Of a stretch of DNA of 64,000 nt, positions 1 to 8,204 are shown one piece after another. The DNA lies in NCBI GenBank assembly GCA_009779895.1, contig WRBB01000013.1:1-64000 (forward strand), written 5' to 3'. The notes beneath the pieces are model-generated. The model was not told the origin of the DNA. It was given only the letters and a program-made list of their open reading frames with translations, and searched no databases. Both the position numbers and the translations under genes were made by a program. How positions within the stretch are numbered: the first letter of the stretch is position 1; every line of letters starts with the position of its first letter. The DNA is from Lachnospiraceae bacterium. GTDB lineage: Bacteria > Bacillota > Clostridia > Lachnospirales > Lachnospiraceae.

Positions 1-77
1 CGAGGTAGATAGGGCAGAGGTGGAAGTATGGTAACATATGGAGCTGACTGCTACTAATAGGTCGAGGGCATAACCAA
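1..77 (+). rRNA. 23S ribosomal RNA, 3' end (partial)
   Basis: The first bases carry the conserved 3'-terminal domain of 23S rRNA, including GAGCTGACTGCTACTAATAG (about 41-60) followed by GTCGAGGGCATAACC. These lie in the sense orientation on the plus strand. The gene enters from outside the window, so only its last 75-78 nucleotides are present; the exact mature end is an estimate. No 5S rRNA follows before the next terminator. Confidence 0.95.
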
Positions 78-425
78 GGAAGATATAGGAGCGTGAGGAA
101 TGTTTGCTTTTTATAACAAAGAGCGGAGATTAAAGAGACGTTTAATATCAGAAGATGGTGTAGGATAGGTAGAGGAAAGATAATTTCCCAAGTGTGATGT
201 TTAATAGTTTTTTCTGTATGCAGTTTTGAAGGTATATAATTAAAGAAGAAAGTTGAGTGCTTGGCATTCAATTTTTTTTGTTTTACAATTTTCACATAAT
301 GTTCACATATATTTGCTATTATTATAGGCTAATGGTCGTGGACTTTTTTATTGCTTTATGAGATAATGCAAAAAGATATAGGATTGATATAGGATTTAAA
401 ATACATAAATGACAGGAGAAAACAC
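78..425 (+). other. Post-rRNA spacer, no gene seen
   Basis: About 350 bases between the 23S 3' end and the first protein gene. It begins with rRNA trailer sequence; the stretch around 220-240 (ctgtatgcagttttgaaggt) resembles the flank usually found between 23S and 5S genes, but no 5S rRNA sequence follows. It contains one convincing terminator (253-279). AT-rich sequence from 290 on probably holds the promoter of the gene at 426, but I could not pick a clear -35/-10 pair. Confidence 0.6.
253..279 (+). terminator. Rho-independent terminator of the rRNA operon
   Basis: Stem TTGAGTGC (253-260) pairs with GCATTCAA (264-271) around a three-base loop with one G-T pair, followed directly by eight T. 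It would end the ribosomal RNA transcript. Confidence 0.8.
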
Positions 426-995
426 ATGGGAAATAATAAATTAAAGATTAATTTAGTAGCCGGGATAGTATCTTTTGTAAATGCAGTTATGCTGATAGGC
501 ATAGGGATTTATGTAGCTTATTCAACGGTAAATATGACACTTAGGGTGCTGACAGATCCATTTTCTATGATGAATTACCCCTTTGGGATGTCTAGGGAAT
601 ATACGTTGATTTTGGGTGCATTGCTTTTACTTTCCTTATTGCCGTTAGGTGCCGGTCTTACATTGCATATCATTGGTCTGGTGCAGTCTAAGAAAGTGGG
701 CATATCAATTGTTGGGCATATTCTTGGTATTATAGGTTCTGCAGTATTTTGGATGTTGCCGGCATTTGTTGATTTTGCAGCACCCGGGTTATTGATTGCT
801 GCCGGTATTTTGTGTTTGCGTCAAAAAGTGAGAAAAGATGTTCAATATCAAGGTTCTGATGTTATGGTGAATTTGGAATCTGTTGCAAACCCAGACTTTA
901 TTGCAAACCCGAATCCTGTAGCGCACACAGAGGTGGAACAAGCAAGGCCGGAGGTGGCACCACCTGTGAATAATCAAGTAGAGGACGAGATATAA
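426..995 (+). CDS. Membrane protein of unknown function (DUF4064-like)
   Basis: A 189-residue protein with about four hydrophobic segments: near residues 8-30, 60-85, 90-110 and 115-130. A hydrophilic, proline- and acid-rich tail follows from about residue 135. The pattern of small four-helix membrane proteins with repeated Gly-Ile-Ile-Gly motifs recalls DUF4064/DUF4190-type families, but I cannot assign a function. The start ATG has AGGAG eight bases upstream. The stop abuts the GTG start of the signal peptidase gene at 996, so the two are probably cotranscribed. It is the first gene after the rRNA operon terminator. Confidence 0.8.
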   Translation: MGNNKLKINLVAGIVSFVNAVMLIGIGIYVAYSTVNMTLRVLTDPFSMMNYPFGMSREYTLILGALLLLSLLPLGAGLTLHIIGLVQSKKVGISIVGHILGIIGSAVFWMLPAFVDFAAPGLLIAAGILCLRQKVRKDVQYQGSDVMVNLESVANPDFIANPNPVAHTEVEQARPEVAPPVNNQVEDEI

Positions 996-1547
996 GTGAG
1001 AGATTTTTTTAGGAAAAAAGAAGTAAAGGAAACGGTGAGCATTGGCTTACATGTTGTTGCTGCAATTGTGATAGCGTTGTTTATTATAAATTTTGTCGGC
1101 ACGCGTAGTTCCGTAGCGGGTACCTCTATGGAGCCAACGCTGAGTGATAGTGATGGTTTGATTGTAGAGAGAATTTCTTATCGCTTTCATGGTCCGGAGC
1201 GGTTTGACATTGTTGTATTTCCTCATATTGATGGTTCCGGGGATCATTTGATTAAGCGGGTGATTGGTTTGCCCGGTGAATCTGTGCAGATTATCAGTGG
1301 TATGATTTATATTAATGGTGTGTTGATGCAGGACAAGTATGGCAGTGAATTGATGAAGCATGCCGGTATTGCATCATTCCCCATTTACTTAGGGGAGGAT
1401 GAGTATTTTGTTTTGGGAGACAATCGAAACAATAGTTTGGACAGTCGTGATCCACGTGTAGGTGCTTTGCACCGTGATGAGTTTGAGGGCAGGGCTTTTG
1501 TGCGGATTTGGCCTTTGTCAGATTTTGGCTTGATTGGACATGAGTAG
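996..1547 (+). CDS. lepB: Signal peptidase I
   Basis: Membrane-anchored serine protease that removes signal peptides from exported proteins. The 183-residue chain has one N-terminal transmembrane helix (about 15-36), the catalytic Ser44 in GTSMEPTL, the Lys general base (Lys87 in IKRVIGLPGE) and the conserved GDNRNNSLDSRD box (141-152). The size is normal for the short Gram-positive SipS/LepB type. Translation starts at GTG directly after the TAA of the preceding membrane-protein gene, which implies translational coupling. A strong terminator follows. Confidence 0.95.
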   Translation: MRDFFRKKEVKETVSIGLHVVAAIVIALFIINFVGTRSSVAGTSMEPTLSDSDGLIVERISYRFHGPERFDIVVFPHIDGSGDHLIKRVIGLPGESVQIISGMIYINGVLMQDKYGSELMKHAGIASFPIYLGEDEYFVLGDNRNNSLDSRDPRVGALHRDEFEGRAFVRIWPLSDFGLIGHE

Positions 1548-1551
1548 ATAG

Positions 1552-1587
1552 ATGGGAGTTGTGCATATTTGTTCAACTCCCATTTTT
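1552..1587. terminator. Bidirectional terminator between lepB and the anti-sigma gene
   Basis: Perfect ten-base stem ATGGGAGTTG (1552-1561) with CAACTCCCAT (1574-1583), then a run of T. The converging minus-strand anti-sigma gene ends at 1605, so the hairpin may serve both transcripts. Confidence 0.8.
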
Positions 1588-1604
1588 ACGTTATTTCGAA
1601 TTTA

Positions 1605-2393
1605 TTATCTTGATGAAATAATGTTTTCACTTAGAATGAATAAATCATCAGAATTTGACGTACTAATTAAGGTATAGCGTATATCATATAATAAGAAAGT
1701 AAGGATATATTCATTGTCAGAAACCAGTAGATAGGCAGTAATGCTGCCTATATCAAAGGCTTCAAAGTGTTCATTGATATCTAGGATGTTTTTTTCGAAT
1801 TCTTCTATGAGAATGATGTTTTCATGGTTGGTATTTGTTAAGTAATAGGTGTTTTGCATTTCTTCGTAAGAAACATTTTGAACTGTAAATCCTGTAAAAA
1901 ATTCACGAACAGTGAGGGGAGGGTGCTCTATCACTTCTGCTTCTTCTGTAGTTTCGCCATGTCCATACCAAGCTTCTCGGTTTCGAAAAAAGAAAGTTGA
2001 TGAAGATATATCATCAGCATCGGCGGCACCACCATCTTCTGCGACAAAAGCATTGTCATCGGCAACATCTGCTTCTTCTGCGATAAAATCACGTTCTGCT
2101 TCAGGTGTGGCGGTCATAATGCCCAACTGCTCATTTCGAAAATTGTCAAAATTATGGCTGGTGGCCATGTAAACAAAAAAGATAAGAAAACCGGCGGCAA
2201 GAGGTACGAGAGCAAGGCTCCACTTTCTAAAGCGGCTAGGATTTAAACGGGTATGCAGTTTTTTATCCAGATTTTCAGCTGAAATAGTTGCGGCTTCTTG
2301 TAATTCATTTTCTTTTAAATGTTTTCCGTCCCGTTCCACATAGGCAGTGGCTAAGTTTTTGAAAAATGTTTCATTTTTAAGATTAGATTTCAT
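1605..2393 (-). CDS. Putative membrane-bound anti-sigma factor
   Basis: A 262-residue protein with a short cytoplasmic N-terminus, a single transmembrane helix at about 58-78, and an extracytoplasmic domain with an acidic, alanine-rich linker (about 105-130). It overlaps the 3' end of the upstream ECF sigma factor gene by 11 bases. That is the classical arrangement for a sigma factor and its cognate membrane anti-sigma factor. I see no zinc-binding HxxxCxxC motif, so it is not a ZAS-type anti-sigma factor. The function is inferred from topology and gene order, not from a recognised domain. Confidence 0.65.
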   Translation of the reverse strand: MKSNLKNETFFKNLATAYVERDGKHLKENELQEAATISAENLDKKLHTRLNPSRFRKWSLALVPLAAGFLIFFVYMATSHNFDNFRNEQLGIMTATPEAERDFIAEEADVADDNAFVAEDGGAADADDISSSTFFFRNREAWYGHGETTEEAEVIEHPPLTVREFFTGFTVQNVSYEEMQNTYYLTNTNHENIILIEEFEKNILDINEHFEAFDIGSITAYLLVSDNEYILTFLLYDIRYTLISTSNSDDLFILSENIISSR

Positions 2394-2940
2394 TTACATA
2401 ACCCTCCTGATGTAATATTTGGGCAAGTCTTTGTTTGGCACGATGAATCCGTACCGTTACATTATTTTCAGTGATATTTAAAAAAGATGCAATTTCTTTG
2501 TGTGAGTAATCATGTGCATATTTCAGTAAAAAGGGTGCTTTTAGTTCCTCTTTTAAGCTATTGATGCAGTCTAGCATATTTTCGGAAATGGTTTCAGAGA
2601 TAATTTCCTCTTCTAAGTTATAACCGGTGTCATGATTTTCATAAGTCTGTTCGAAGTCTACAGGAATTGTATTGTTTCTTTTTTCTTTATTTACAATGGT
2701 AATGGCTGTGTTGGTCACAATGGTTACCAAAAAAGAAATTGTTTGATTTGAGTCAACCTGATCTATTTTGTGTAAATTTTTATAAATGCGAATAAAGGCT
2801 TCACTGGTGGCATCTTCCGCCATAGCGTGGTCATGTAGAATGTTGTAGGCTTTGTACAGTAATAATTTTTTGTATTGATGAAATAAATACTCAAATTTAT
2901 CATGTGCTTGCTCTGTGGTAATTGTAAAAAGTATGAGCAT
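2383..2940 (-). CDS. RNA polymerase sigma-70 factor, ECF subfamily
   Basis: About 185 residues with region 2 in the first 80 residues (FEYLFHQYKKLLLYKAYNIL, then DATSEAFIRIYKNL) and region 4 near the C-terminus (HKEIASFLNITENNVTVRIH followed by RAKQRL), the helix-turn-helix that reads the -35 element. This two-domain layout defines ECF sigma factors. The start is placed at ATG 2940 because AGGAGG lies 11 bases upstream; an in-frame TTG at 2949 sits only two bases from that site and is less likely. The downstream anti-sigma gene overlaps by 11 bases, so the pair forms a signal-responsive module of unknown stimulus. Confidence 0.9.
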   Translation of the reverse strand: MLILFTITTEQAHDKFEYLFHQYKKLLLYKAYNILHDHAMAEDATSEAFIRIYKNLHKIDQVDSNQTISFLVTIVTNTAITIVNKEKRNNTIPVDFEQTYENHDTGYNLEEEIISETISENMLDCINSLKEELKAPFLLKYAHDYSHKEIASFLNITENNVTVRIHRAKQRLAQILHQEGYVNEI

Positions 2941-3066
2941 AATAAGCAATACCTCCTGTAACGTTGATTGTTTTACATTAATTTTAACATAAAACTTGGA
3001 AAATGTCGCAAATAAAAAGTGAAGATAAGGTTGACAAAGATAGAAGCATATGATAAATTAATAAAC

Positions 3067-3085
3067 AAGAATAAGAACTATTCTT
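3067..3085. promoter_or_regulatory. Candidate PerR/Fur operator
   Basis: A perfect inverted repeat AAGAATA (3067-3073), five-base spacer, TATTCTT (3079-3085), 24 bases before the start of the Fur-family gene. Its 19-base size equals that of Fur and PerR boxes, and it lies where an autoregulatory site is expected. The function is inferred from position. Confidence 0.55.
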
Positions 3086-3109
3086 ATTTTTGAGATAGGG
3101 AGAAGGAAT

Positions 3110-3511
3110 ATGAAAACAAAAAATTACAGCAGAAAACGTGAAGCAATTTTGTTGAAAATCCGTTCCACAACCTGTCATCCTACTGCAGAGTGGGTGTTCC
3201 AGGAGCTGAAAGATGAAATTCCTGATTTGAGTTTGGGCACAGTGTATCGAAATATCTCTATGTTTAAAGAGACGGGTATGATTCGCTCGATTGGTACGGT
3301 TGCCGGTAAGGAGCGATATGATGGCCGAATAGAGACACATGGACATTTTATCTGCCAAAGTTGTTGCCAGGTAAGTGACTTTGAGTTGCGTGATGAGAGC
3401 CGGGGGTTGATAGCGGATATAGAGCGGATAAAGTCAGTGGTAGTTGAAAAGATGGAACTATCAGTTTATGGAACCTGTGAAACATGCTTGACGGCCTGTC
3501 GCTTGCGTTAG
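3110..3511 (+). CDS. perR: Fur-family peroxide-responsive repressor, PerR-like
   Basis: A 133-residue metal-dependent repressor with an N-terminal winged helix (about 1-80, including the recognition region SLGTVYRNISMFKE) and a C-terminal dimer and metal domain. Two CxxC pairs (in HFICQSC and GTCETC) build the structural zinc site. The sequence RYDGRIETHGH matches the PerR-type regulatory site with Asp and two His, whereas Fur usually has Glu and His residues there. It lies directly upstream of ahpC and ahpF, which are standard PerR targets. RBS GGAGAAGG precedes the ATG. PerR is favoured over Fur or Zur by context and the Asp residue. Confidence 0.82.
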   Translation: MKTKNYSRKREAILLKIRSTTCHPTAEWVFQELKDEIPDLSLGTVYRNISMFKETGMIRSIGTVAGKERYDGRIETHGHFICQSCCQVSDFELRDESRGLIADIERIKSVVVEKMELSVYGTCETCLTACRLR

Positions 3512-3585
3512 GGAAGTGAGGGATGTCGAGAAAAGTAGTCAGAAACCAAAAGAAACAGTGAGAGTCAAGAAAGGACAAAATAATT

Positions 3586-4155
3586 ATGGGATTAATTGGT
3601 AAAACAGTAGAACCTTTTGTGAGTGATGCTTTCCAGAAAGACAAGGGATTTTTTACGGTGTCTTCGGAGAAGGATTTTATTGGTAAGTGGAGTATTTTAT
3701 GCTTTTATCCGGCGGATTTTACATTTGTTTGCCCAACAGAATTAGAAGACTTACAAGAGCAATATGCTACATTAAAAGATTTGGGTGTAGAAATATATGC
3801 GATTTCTACAGATACACATTTTGCGCATAAAGCATGGCATGATAGTTCAGAAGCGATTGGAAAAGTAGAATATGTGATGGTAGGTGATCCCTCTCATGAG
3901 ATTTCCAAAACCTTTGATGTTTTGATTGAAAGTGCGGGATTGGCAGAGCGTGGTACTTTTGTGATTGACCCGGATGGGGTGATTCAGATGGCAGAAGTAA
4001 ATGCAGGTGGCATTGGCCGTGATGCGAGTACACTGGTTGATAAAATCAAAGCTGCGCAATATGTCCGTAAGAATCCGGGTGAGGTTTGCCCGGCAAAATG
4101 GAAAAATGACGGTAAGACTCTTACACCGGGCTTAGATTTGGTTGGTAAAATTTAA
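3586..4155 (+). CDS. ahpC: Alkyl hydroperoxide reductase subunit C (peroxiredoxin)
   Basis: A 189-residue typical 2-Cys peroxiredoxin that reduces hydrogen peroxide and organic hydroperoxides in the cytoplasm. The peroxidatic cysteine is in the signature FTFVCPTE (about residue 49). The resolving cysteine is in [10 protein letters not shown] near residue 168. Length and motifs match bacterial AhpC throughout. The gene follows perR by 74 bases and precedes ahpF by 85 bases, and is probably repressed by PerR. RBS GAAAGGA precedes the ATG. Confidence 0.97.
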   Translation: MGLIGKTVEPFVSDAFQKDKGFFTVSSEKDFIGKWSILCFYPADFTFVCPTELEDLQEQYATLKDLGVEIYAISTDTHFAHKAWHDSSEAIGKVEYVMVGDPSHEISKTFDVLIESAGLAERGTFVIDPDGVIQMAEVNAGGIGRDASTLVDKIKAAQYVRKNPGEVCPAKWKNDGKTLTPGLDLVGKI

Positions 4156-4240
4156 GAATGGATGATTTAAGTGGGGCTGCTGTGAGAGTGAAACATTGGA
4201 TGATTACAGTGGCCCTTACTTTGTTATGGAGGAATAAAAC

Positions 4241-5770
4241 ATGGCATTGGATGTTGAGATGAAAAATCAACTGATTCCTTATATGGATTATGTTGTGCAA
4301 GATATTGTGCTGAAAGTGTCTGCCGGTGATGATGCGGTTTCTCGGCAGGTATTGGAGCTTGTAGAGGGGGTTGCTGTACTCTCGGATAAGATTTCTGTTG
4401 AACAGGTTCAAATGGAGCGTTGCCCTAGTGTTGCAATAGATAGAGCGGAGGGTGAAAGCGGTGTTGTTTTTGCCGGTTTGCCTTTGGGGCATGAGCTGGA
4501 GTCTTTTGTGATGGCACTTATTCAAGTGAGTGGCCGTAAACCTAAGATAGCGGATGATTTAATTGCTAGGATTCAGCAGATAGATAAAAAATTAGATTTT
4601 ACGACTTATGTTAGTTTGAGTTGTCATAATTGCCCGGATGTGGTACAAGCGTTGAATATTATGGCCGTGCTAAATCCAAACATATCAAATACGATGGTAG
4701 AGGGCGGAAGTTTTAAGAAAGAAGTGGAAAGCAAGCAGATTATGGCGGTGCCTACCGTTTTTTTGAATGGCACAGAATTTTCCGGTGGTCGCATAACCAT
4801 TGAACAGATATTGGAGAAACTTGGTTTAGTGGCAGATAGTTCTAATTTAGAGGCGAAAGAGCCTTTTGATATTTTAGTTGTAGGCGGCGGTCCTGCCGGA
4901 GCCAGTGCAGCTATCTACGCAGCCAGAAAAGGTATTCGTACCGGTATGGTGGCTGATGTGATGGGTGGACAGGTGATAGAAACATTGGGCATTGAAAATA
5001 TTATCGGGACAAAATATACTGAGGGCCCTAAGTTTATGGCTCAGGTGGCTGAGCATGTGAAAGAATATGAAGTGGATGTGATATCAGCGCAGCAGGCAGT
5101 GAAGTTAGAAAAAAAAGATTTGTTGGAGCTTAGCCTAAAGAGTGGAGCCACCTTGCGTGCAAAAACGGTTGTTTTGGCAACAGGGGCGAGATGGCGCAGT
5201 ATCGGGGTGCCGGGCGAGCAAAAGTTTAAAAACAAAGGGATTGCTTATTGTCCCCATTGTGATGGACCTCTGTTTGCGGATAAAGATATTGCGGTGATTG
5301 GTGGTGGAAACTCCGGTGTAGAAGCAGCCATTGATTTGGCCGGAACTTCGAACCATGTGACGGTGATTGAATTTTTGCCGGAGCTAAAGGCAGATAAGAC
5401 ATTACAAGACAGATTATATTCTTTGAAAAATGTGACAGTGATTACCAATGCGACCACCAAAGAGATCGTCGGTTCTGATAAGGTGGAACGTATTTGTTTT
5501 GCAGATAGAGCAACCGGTGCGGAAACAACGTTGATCGTAGCAGGTGTCTTTATTTTGATTGGATTGATTCCAAATACGGAATGGCTAAGGGGTACGGTTG
5601 AGATGAATTCTTTTGGTGAGATATTGGTAAATAGGCGTGGTGCGACAGATTTGGCAGGTGTGTTTGCTGCCGGGGATTGTACAGATTCTGCGTATAAACA
5701 GATTGTTATTTCTTTAGGCTCAGGAGCGACGGCTGCTTTGGGTGCATTTGATTACTTGATTAGAAATTAA
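4241..5770 (+). CDS. ahpF: Alkyl hydroperoxide reductase subunit F
   Basis: A 509-residue flavoprotein disulfide reductase that passes electrons from NAD(P)H to AhpC. The N-terminal tandem thioredoxin-fold domain (about 1-195) carries the CHNC redox pair (Cys128, Cys131). The FAD motif GGGPAG is at 215-220. The second redox pair CPHC is at 337-340, next to the nucleotide-binding motif GGGNSG (about 354-359). The presence of the N-terminal domain separates it from plain thioredoxin reductase. RBS ATGGAGGAA lies just upstream of the ATG. Confidence 0.96.
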   Translation: MALDVEMKNQLIPYMDYVVQDIVLKVSAGDDAVSRQVLELVEGVAVLSDKISVEQVQMERCPSVAIDRAEGESGVVFAGLPLGHELESFVMALIQVSGRKPKIADDLIARIQQIDKKLDFTTYVSLSCHNCPDVVQALNIMAVLNPNISNTMVEGGSFKKEVESKQIMAVPTVFLNGTEFSGGRITIEQILEKLGLVADSSNLEAKEPFDILVVGGGPAGASAAIYAARKGIRTGMVADVMGGQVIETLGIENIIGTKYTEGPKFMAQVAEHVKEYEVDVISAQQAVKLEKKDLLELSLKSGATLRAKTVVLATGARWRSIGVPGEQKFKNKGIAYCPHCDGPLFADKDIAVIGGGNSGVEAAIDLAGTSNHVTVIEFLPELKADKTLQDRLYSLKNVTVITNATTKEIVGSDKVERICFADRATGAETTLIVAGVFILIGLIPNTEWLRGTVEMNSFGEILVNRRGATDLAGVFAAGDCTDSAYKQIVISLGSGATAALGAFDYLIRN

Positions 5771-5819
5771 AGATATAAAAAAAAGATTGAATTTCATGGG
5801 ATGAATTATGGTGATTTCC

Positions 5820-5849
5820 TTGACTTTGTAGGAGTGATTGTGATATGAT
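5820..5849 (+). promoter_or_regulatory. Sigma-A type promoter of the rpmG-secE-nusG operon
   Basis: TTGACT (5820-5825), an 18-base spacer and TATGAT (5844-5849) lie about 130 bases before rpmG. The intervening leader also contains a strong Shine-Dalgarno (GAGGGAGG) followed by a tiny open frame of eight codons (5918-5944). Confidence 0.7.
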
Positions 5850-5980
5850 GGTTCAGCGAATGGAAGTAGGTCTTTTTTTTTATGTCTAAAAACAGATGTA
5901 AAGAGGGAGGCAAAAAAATGGTATCGCAGTCGGCGAAATCATAGTAAAAATCAAGAATTTATAAAAGCGAGGTGGAAGTT

Positions 5981-6130
5981 GTGCGCACAAGAATTACATT
6001 AGAGTGTACGGATTGCAAACGTCGTAACTACAATATGATGAAGGATAAAAAAACCCATCCGGAACGTATGGAGACGAAAAAATATTGCAAATTCTGTAAA
6101 TCACACATACTACACAAAGAGACGAAGTAG
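5981..6130 (+). CDS. rpmG: 50S ribosomal protein L33
   Basis: A 49-residue protein with two CxxC pairs (CTDC and CKFC), so this is the zinc-binding C+ form of L33, and the usual [14 protein letters not shown] core. It starts at GTG with GAGGTGG five bases upstream. It is the first gene of the rpmG-secE-nusG order typical of Firmicutes. The ORF is short but all family motifs are present. Confidence 0.95.
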   Translation: MRTRITLECTDCKRRNYNMMKDKKTHPERMETKKYCKFCKSHILHKETK

Positions 6131-6151
6131 TAGCGTAAAGGAGTAAATGTT

Positions 6152-6364
6152 ATGGCAGATAACACAGCGAAAAAAGTGGGTGGACAGAAAAGAAGCTGGT
6201 TCAAGGGTTTGAGAGCCGAGTTTAGTAAGGTTGTATGGCCAACGAAAAAAACATTGGCGAGACAAACGGTGGCAGTCGTGGCGATTTCTATTTTTTTAGG
6301 TGCTTTGATTACGATTGTTGACACTTTGATTCAGTATGGGCTTGATTTCATATTGGTTAGATAG
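6152..6364 (+). CDS. secE: Preprotein translocase subunit SecE
   Basis: A 70-residue inner-membrane subunit of the SecYEG protein-export channel. It has a basic amphipathic N-terminal part with the conserved FSKVVWPTKKTLARQT segment (about 31-45). One C-terminal transmembrane helix follows (about 46-68). Short single-span SecE is the norm in Gram-positive bacteria. It lies between rpmG and nusG, as in most bacteria. The RBS AAAGGAG is well spaced. Confidence 0.96.
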   Translation: MADNTAKKVGGQKRSWFKGLRAEFSKVVWPTKKTLARQTVAVVAISIFLGALITIVDTLIQYGLDFILVR

Positions 6365-6387
6365 CCCCGGATTAGAAAGGTGATTTT

Positions 6388-6906
6388 ATGGCAGAAGCAA
6401 GATGGTATGTGGTACATACCTACTCTGGTTATGAAAACAAAGTAAAAGCAAACATTGACAAAGCGATTGAGAACCGCCATTTGAAAGAGCAGATATTAGA
6501 AGTGCGTGTTCCGATGCAAGAGGTCGTGGAATTAAAAAATGGTGTGCAAAAAGCGACACAGAAAAAACTTTTCCCGGGTTATGTGATGATTCATATGATT
6601 ATGAACGATGATACTTGGTATGTTGTTCGAAATACCAGAGGTGTGACGGGGTTTGTAGGTCCCGGTTCCAAACCGGTTCCTTTGGAAGATGAAGAGATGG
6701 AAAGCCTAGGCATCAGACAAGAAGCTCTGGTTGTAGACTTTAAAATTGGAGATACAATTATTGTTTTGAGTGGTGCATGGGAAGGTACCGTTGGTATGAT
6801 TCAGACTGTAAATGAGCAGAAACAGCATTTATCAATCAATGTAGAGTTGTTTGGCCGTGAGACACGGGTTGAGCTTAGTTTTGCAGAAGTGAAAAAGATG
6901 GATTAA
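6388..6906 (+). CDS. nusG: Transcription termination/antitermination protein NusG
   Basis: A 172-residue transcription factor that binds RNA polymerase and affects pausing, termination and coupling to translation. The NGN domain starts with RWYVVHTYSGYENKVK and contains KLFPGYVMI. The C-terminal KOW domain includes FKIGDTIIVLSGAWEGTVG (about 119-140). Length is typical. RBS AAAGG precedes ATG. Downstream lies the first L1-type leader, so rplK expression may be set separately. Confidence 0.97.
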   Translation: MAEARWYVVHTYSGYENKVKANIDKAIENRHLKEQILEVRVPMQEVVELKNGVQKATQKKLFPGYVMIHMIMNDDTWYVVRNTRGVTGFVGPGSKPVPLEDEEMESLGIRQEALVVDFKIGDTIIVLSGAWEGTVGMIQTVNEQKQHLSINVELFGRETRVELSFAEVKKMD

Positions 6907-6910
6907 GACT

Positions 6911-6946
6911 GTGGGAGGGAGAAAATCCCGCCAATACCACAAGGAG
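6911..6946 (+). promoter_or_regulatory. L1-type ribosomal protein leader before rplK
   Basis: GTGG (6911-6914) can pair with CCAC (6937-6940), and GGGA (6917-6920) with TCCC (6926-6929). The internal loop has GA on one side and GCCAATA on the other. This two-helix, asymmetric-loop form is that of the 23S rRNA L1 site and of known L1 mRNA leaders. The rplK Shine-Dalgarno AAGGAGG starts immediately after the closing strand, so protein binding would block initiation. A second copy occurs before rplA. Confidence 0.7.
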
Positions 6947-6956
6947 GTAATGAAAA

Positions 6957-7382
6957 ATGGCAAAAAAAGTTTCAGGTTTTATTAAACTACAAATTCCTGC
7001 CGGTAAAGCAACACCGGCACCACCGGTTGGTCCGGCACTTGGACAACACGGTGTAAACATTGTTGAATTTACAAAACAGTTCAATGCAAAAACAGCAGAT
7101 CAAGGTGACTTGTTGATTCCGGTGGTGATTACCGTATACAGTGATAGAAGTTTTAGTTTTATTACGAAAACACCACCAGCGGCAGTATTGATTAAAAAAG
7201 CCTGCAAGATTCAATCAGGTTCCGGTGTTCCAAATAAAGATAAAGTCGCTACGATTACAAGGGCGCAATTGCAAGAAATCGCAGAGCTAAAAGCACCGGA
7301 TTTAAATGCGGCGTCTGTGGATGCGGCGATTCGTATGATTGCAGGAACTTGTCGTTCTATGGGTGTTGTTGTAGAGGGTTAA
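6957..7382 (+). CDS. rplK: 50S ribosomal protein L11
   Basis: A 141-residue protein of the ribosomal GTPase-associated centre that binds 23S rRNA. The N-terminal domain has the signature [20 protein letters not shown] (about 10-29) with the proline-rich hinge. The C-terminal RNA-binding domain contains [12 protein letters not shown] and ends with [15 protein letters not shown]. Size and sequence are standard. It follows nusG and precedes rplA, each gap carrying an L1-type leader. Confidence 0.98.
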   Translation: MAKKVSGFIKLQIPAGKATPAPPVGPALGQHGVNIVEFTKQFNAKTADQGDLLIPVVITVYSDRSFSFITKTPPAAVLIKKACKIQSGSGVPNKDKVATITRAQLQEIAELKAPDLNAASVDAAIRMIAGTCRSMGVVVEG

Positions 7383-7413
7383 GCATTAATGAACATTAAT
7401 TGTAATTCATTCA

Positions 7414-7462
7414 GTGGGAGGGTTACGTGAGTGCGCGTTGTCCCGCCAATACCACAAGGAGG
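7414..7462 (+). promoter_or_regulatory. Second L1-type leader, in the rplK-rplA gap
   Basis: GTGGGAGGG (7414-7422) and TCCCGCCAATACCACAAGGA (7441-7460) repeat the halves of the element before rplK. Pairings are GTGG with CCAC (7452-7455) and GGG (7420-7422) with CCC (7442-7444), again leaving GA opposite GCCAATA. The hairpin loop is longer and differs from the first copy. The right half, running into the Shine-Dalgarno, is identical in both copies. Confidence 0.65.
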
Positions 7463-7472
7463 TTTATTTAAT

Positions 7473-8165
7473 ATGAAACGTGGAAAAAAATATATGGAAG
7501 CTGCCAAGCAAGTCGAAAAAGGGAATCTTTACGAAAAAGCGGAAGCGGTAGCATTGGTAAAGCAAACAGCAGTGGCAAAGTTTGATGAAACAATCGAAGC
7601 GCATATCCGTACAGGTTGTGATGGTCGTCATGCAGATCAACAGATTCGTGGAGCGGTGGTATTACCACATGGAACCGGTAAAAAGGTTCGTATTTTGGTG
7701 TTTGCCAAAGATGCAAAAGCGGAAGAAGCAAAAGCTGCCGGTGCAGATTATGTCGGAGCGGAGGAGCTGATTCCGAAAATCCAAAAAGAAGGCTGGTTTG
7801 AGTTTGATGTTGTGGTTGCCACGCCGGATATGATGGGCGTTGTTGGCCGTTTGGGTCGTGTACTTGGACCAAAAGGTTTGATGCCGAATCCCAAAGCCGG
7901 TACCGTTACGATGGATGTGACAAAGGCCATTGATGAAATCAAAGCAGGTAAGATTGAATATAGATTGGATAAAACAAATATTATCCATGTGCCAATCGGT
8001 AAAGCGTCTTTTACCGAAGAACAATTAGCGGACAACTTCCAGACGCTATTAGATGCAATTCACAAAGCAAAGCCTGCTGCAGTGAAAGGACAATATTTAA
8101 GAAGTATTACCCTTACATCTACGATGGGTCCCGGTATTAAAATAAATCCGGCAAAACAAAGCTAA
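7473..8165 (+). CDS. rplA: 50S ribosomal protein L1
   Basis: A 230-residue protein of the ribosomal L1 stalk and translational autoregulator of its own operon in many bacteria. The core motifs [18 protein letters not shown] and [20 protein letters not shown] are present, as is the C-terminal [20 protein letters not shown]. The start is placed at ATG 7473, ten bases after AAGGAGG. An in-frame GTG at 7431 lies inside the regulatory hairpin and would add 14 residues unlike any L1. Length fits the family. Confidence 0.97.
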   Translation: MKRGKKYMEAAKQVEKGNLYEKAEAVALVKQTAVAKFDETIEAHIRTGCDGRHADQQIRGAVVLPHGTGKKVRILVFAKDAKAEEAKAAGADYVGAEELIPKIQKEGWFEFDVVVATPDMMGVVGRLGRVLGPKGLMPNPKAGTVTMDVTKAIDEIKAGKIEYRLDKTNIIHVPIGKASFTEEQLADNFQTLLDAIHKAKPAAVKGQYLRSITLTSTMGPGIKINPAKQS

Positions 8166-8170
8166 AGGGA

Positions 8171-8199
8171 TTGACATAAAAAAAATAGAGTGTTATCAT
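8171..8199 (+). promoter_or_regulatory. Promoter of rplJ-rplL
   Basis: TTGACA (8171-8176), a 17-base spacer and TATCAT (8194-8199) just after the rplA stop give a near-consensus housekeeping promoter. It feeds the L10 leader. Confidence 0.8.
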
Positions 8200-8204
8200 G
8201 GTAT

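Noticed and set aside
78..250. Possible 5S rRNA after the 23S end
   Set aside because: No 5S core such as the CCCATNCCGAACNC block is visible, and the space before the terminator has no matching fold.
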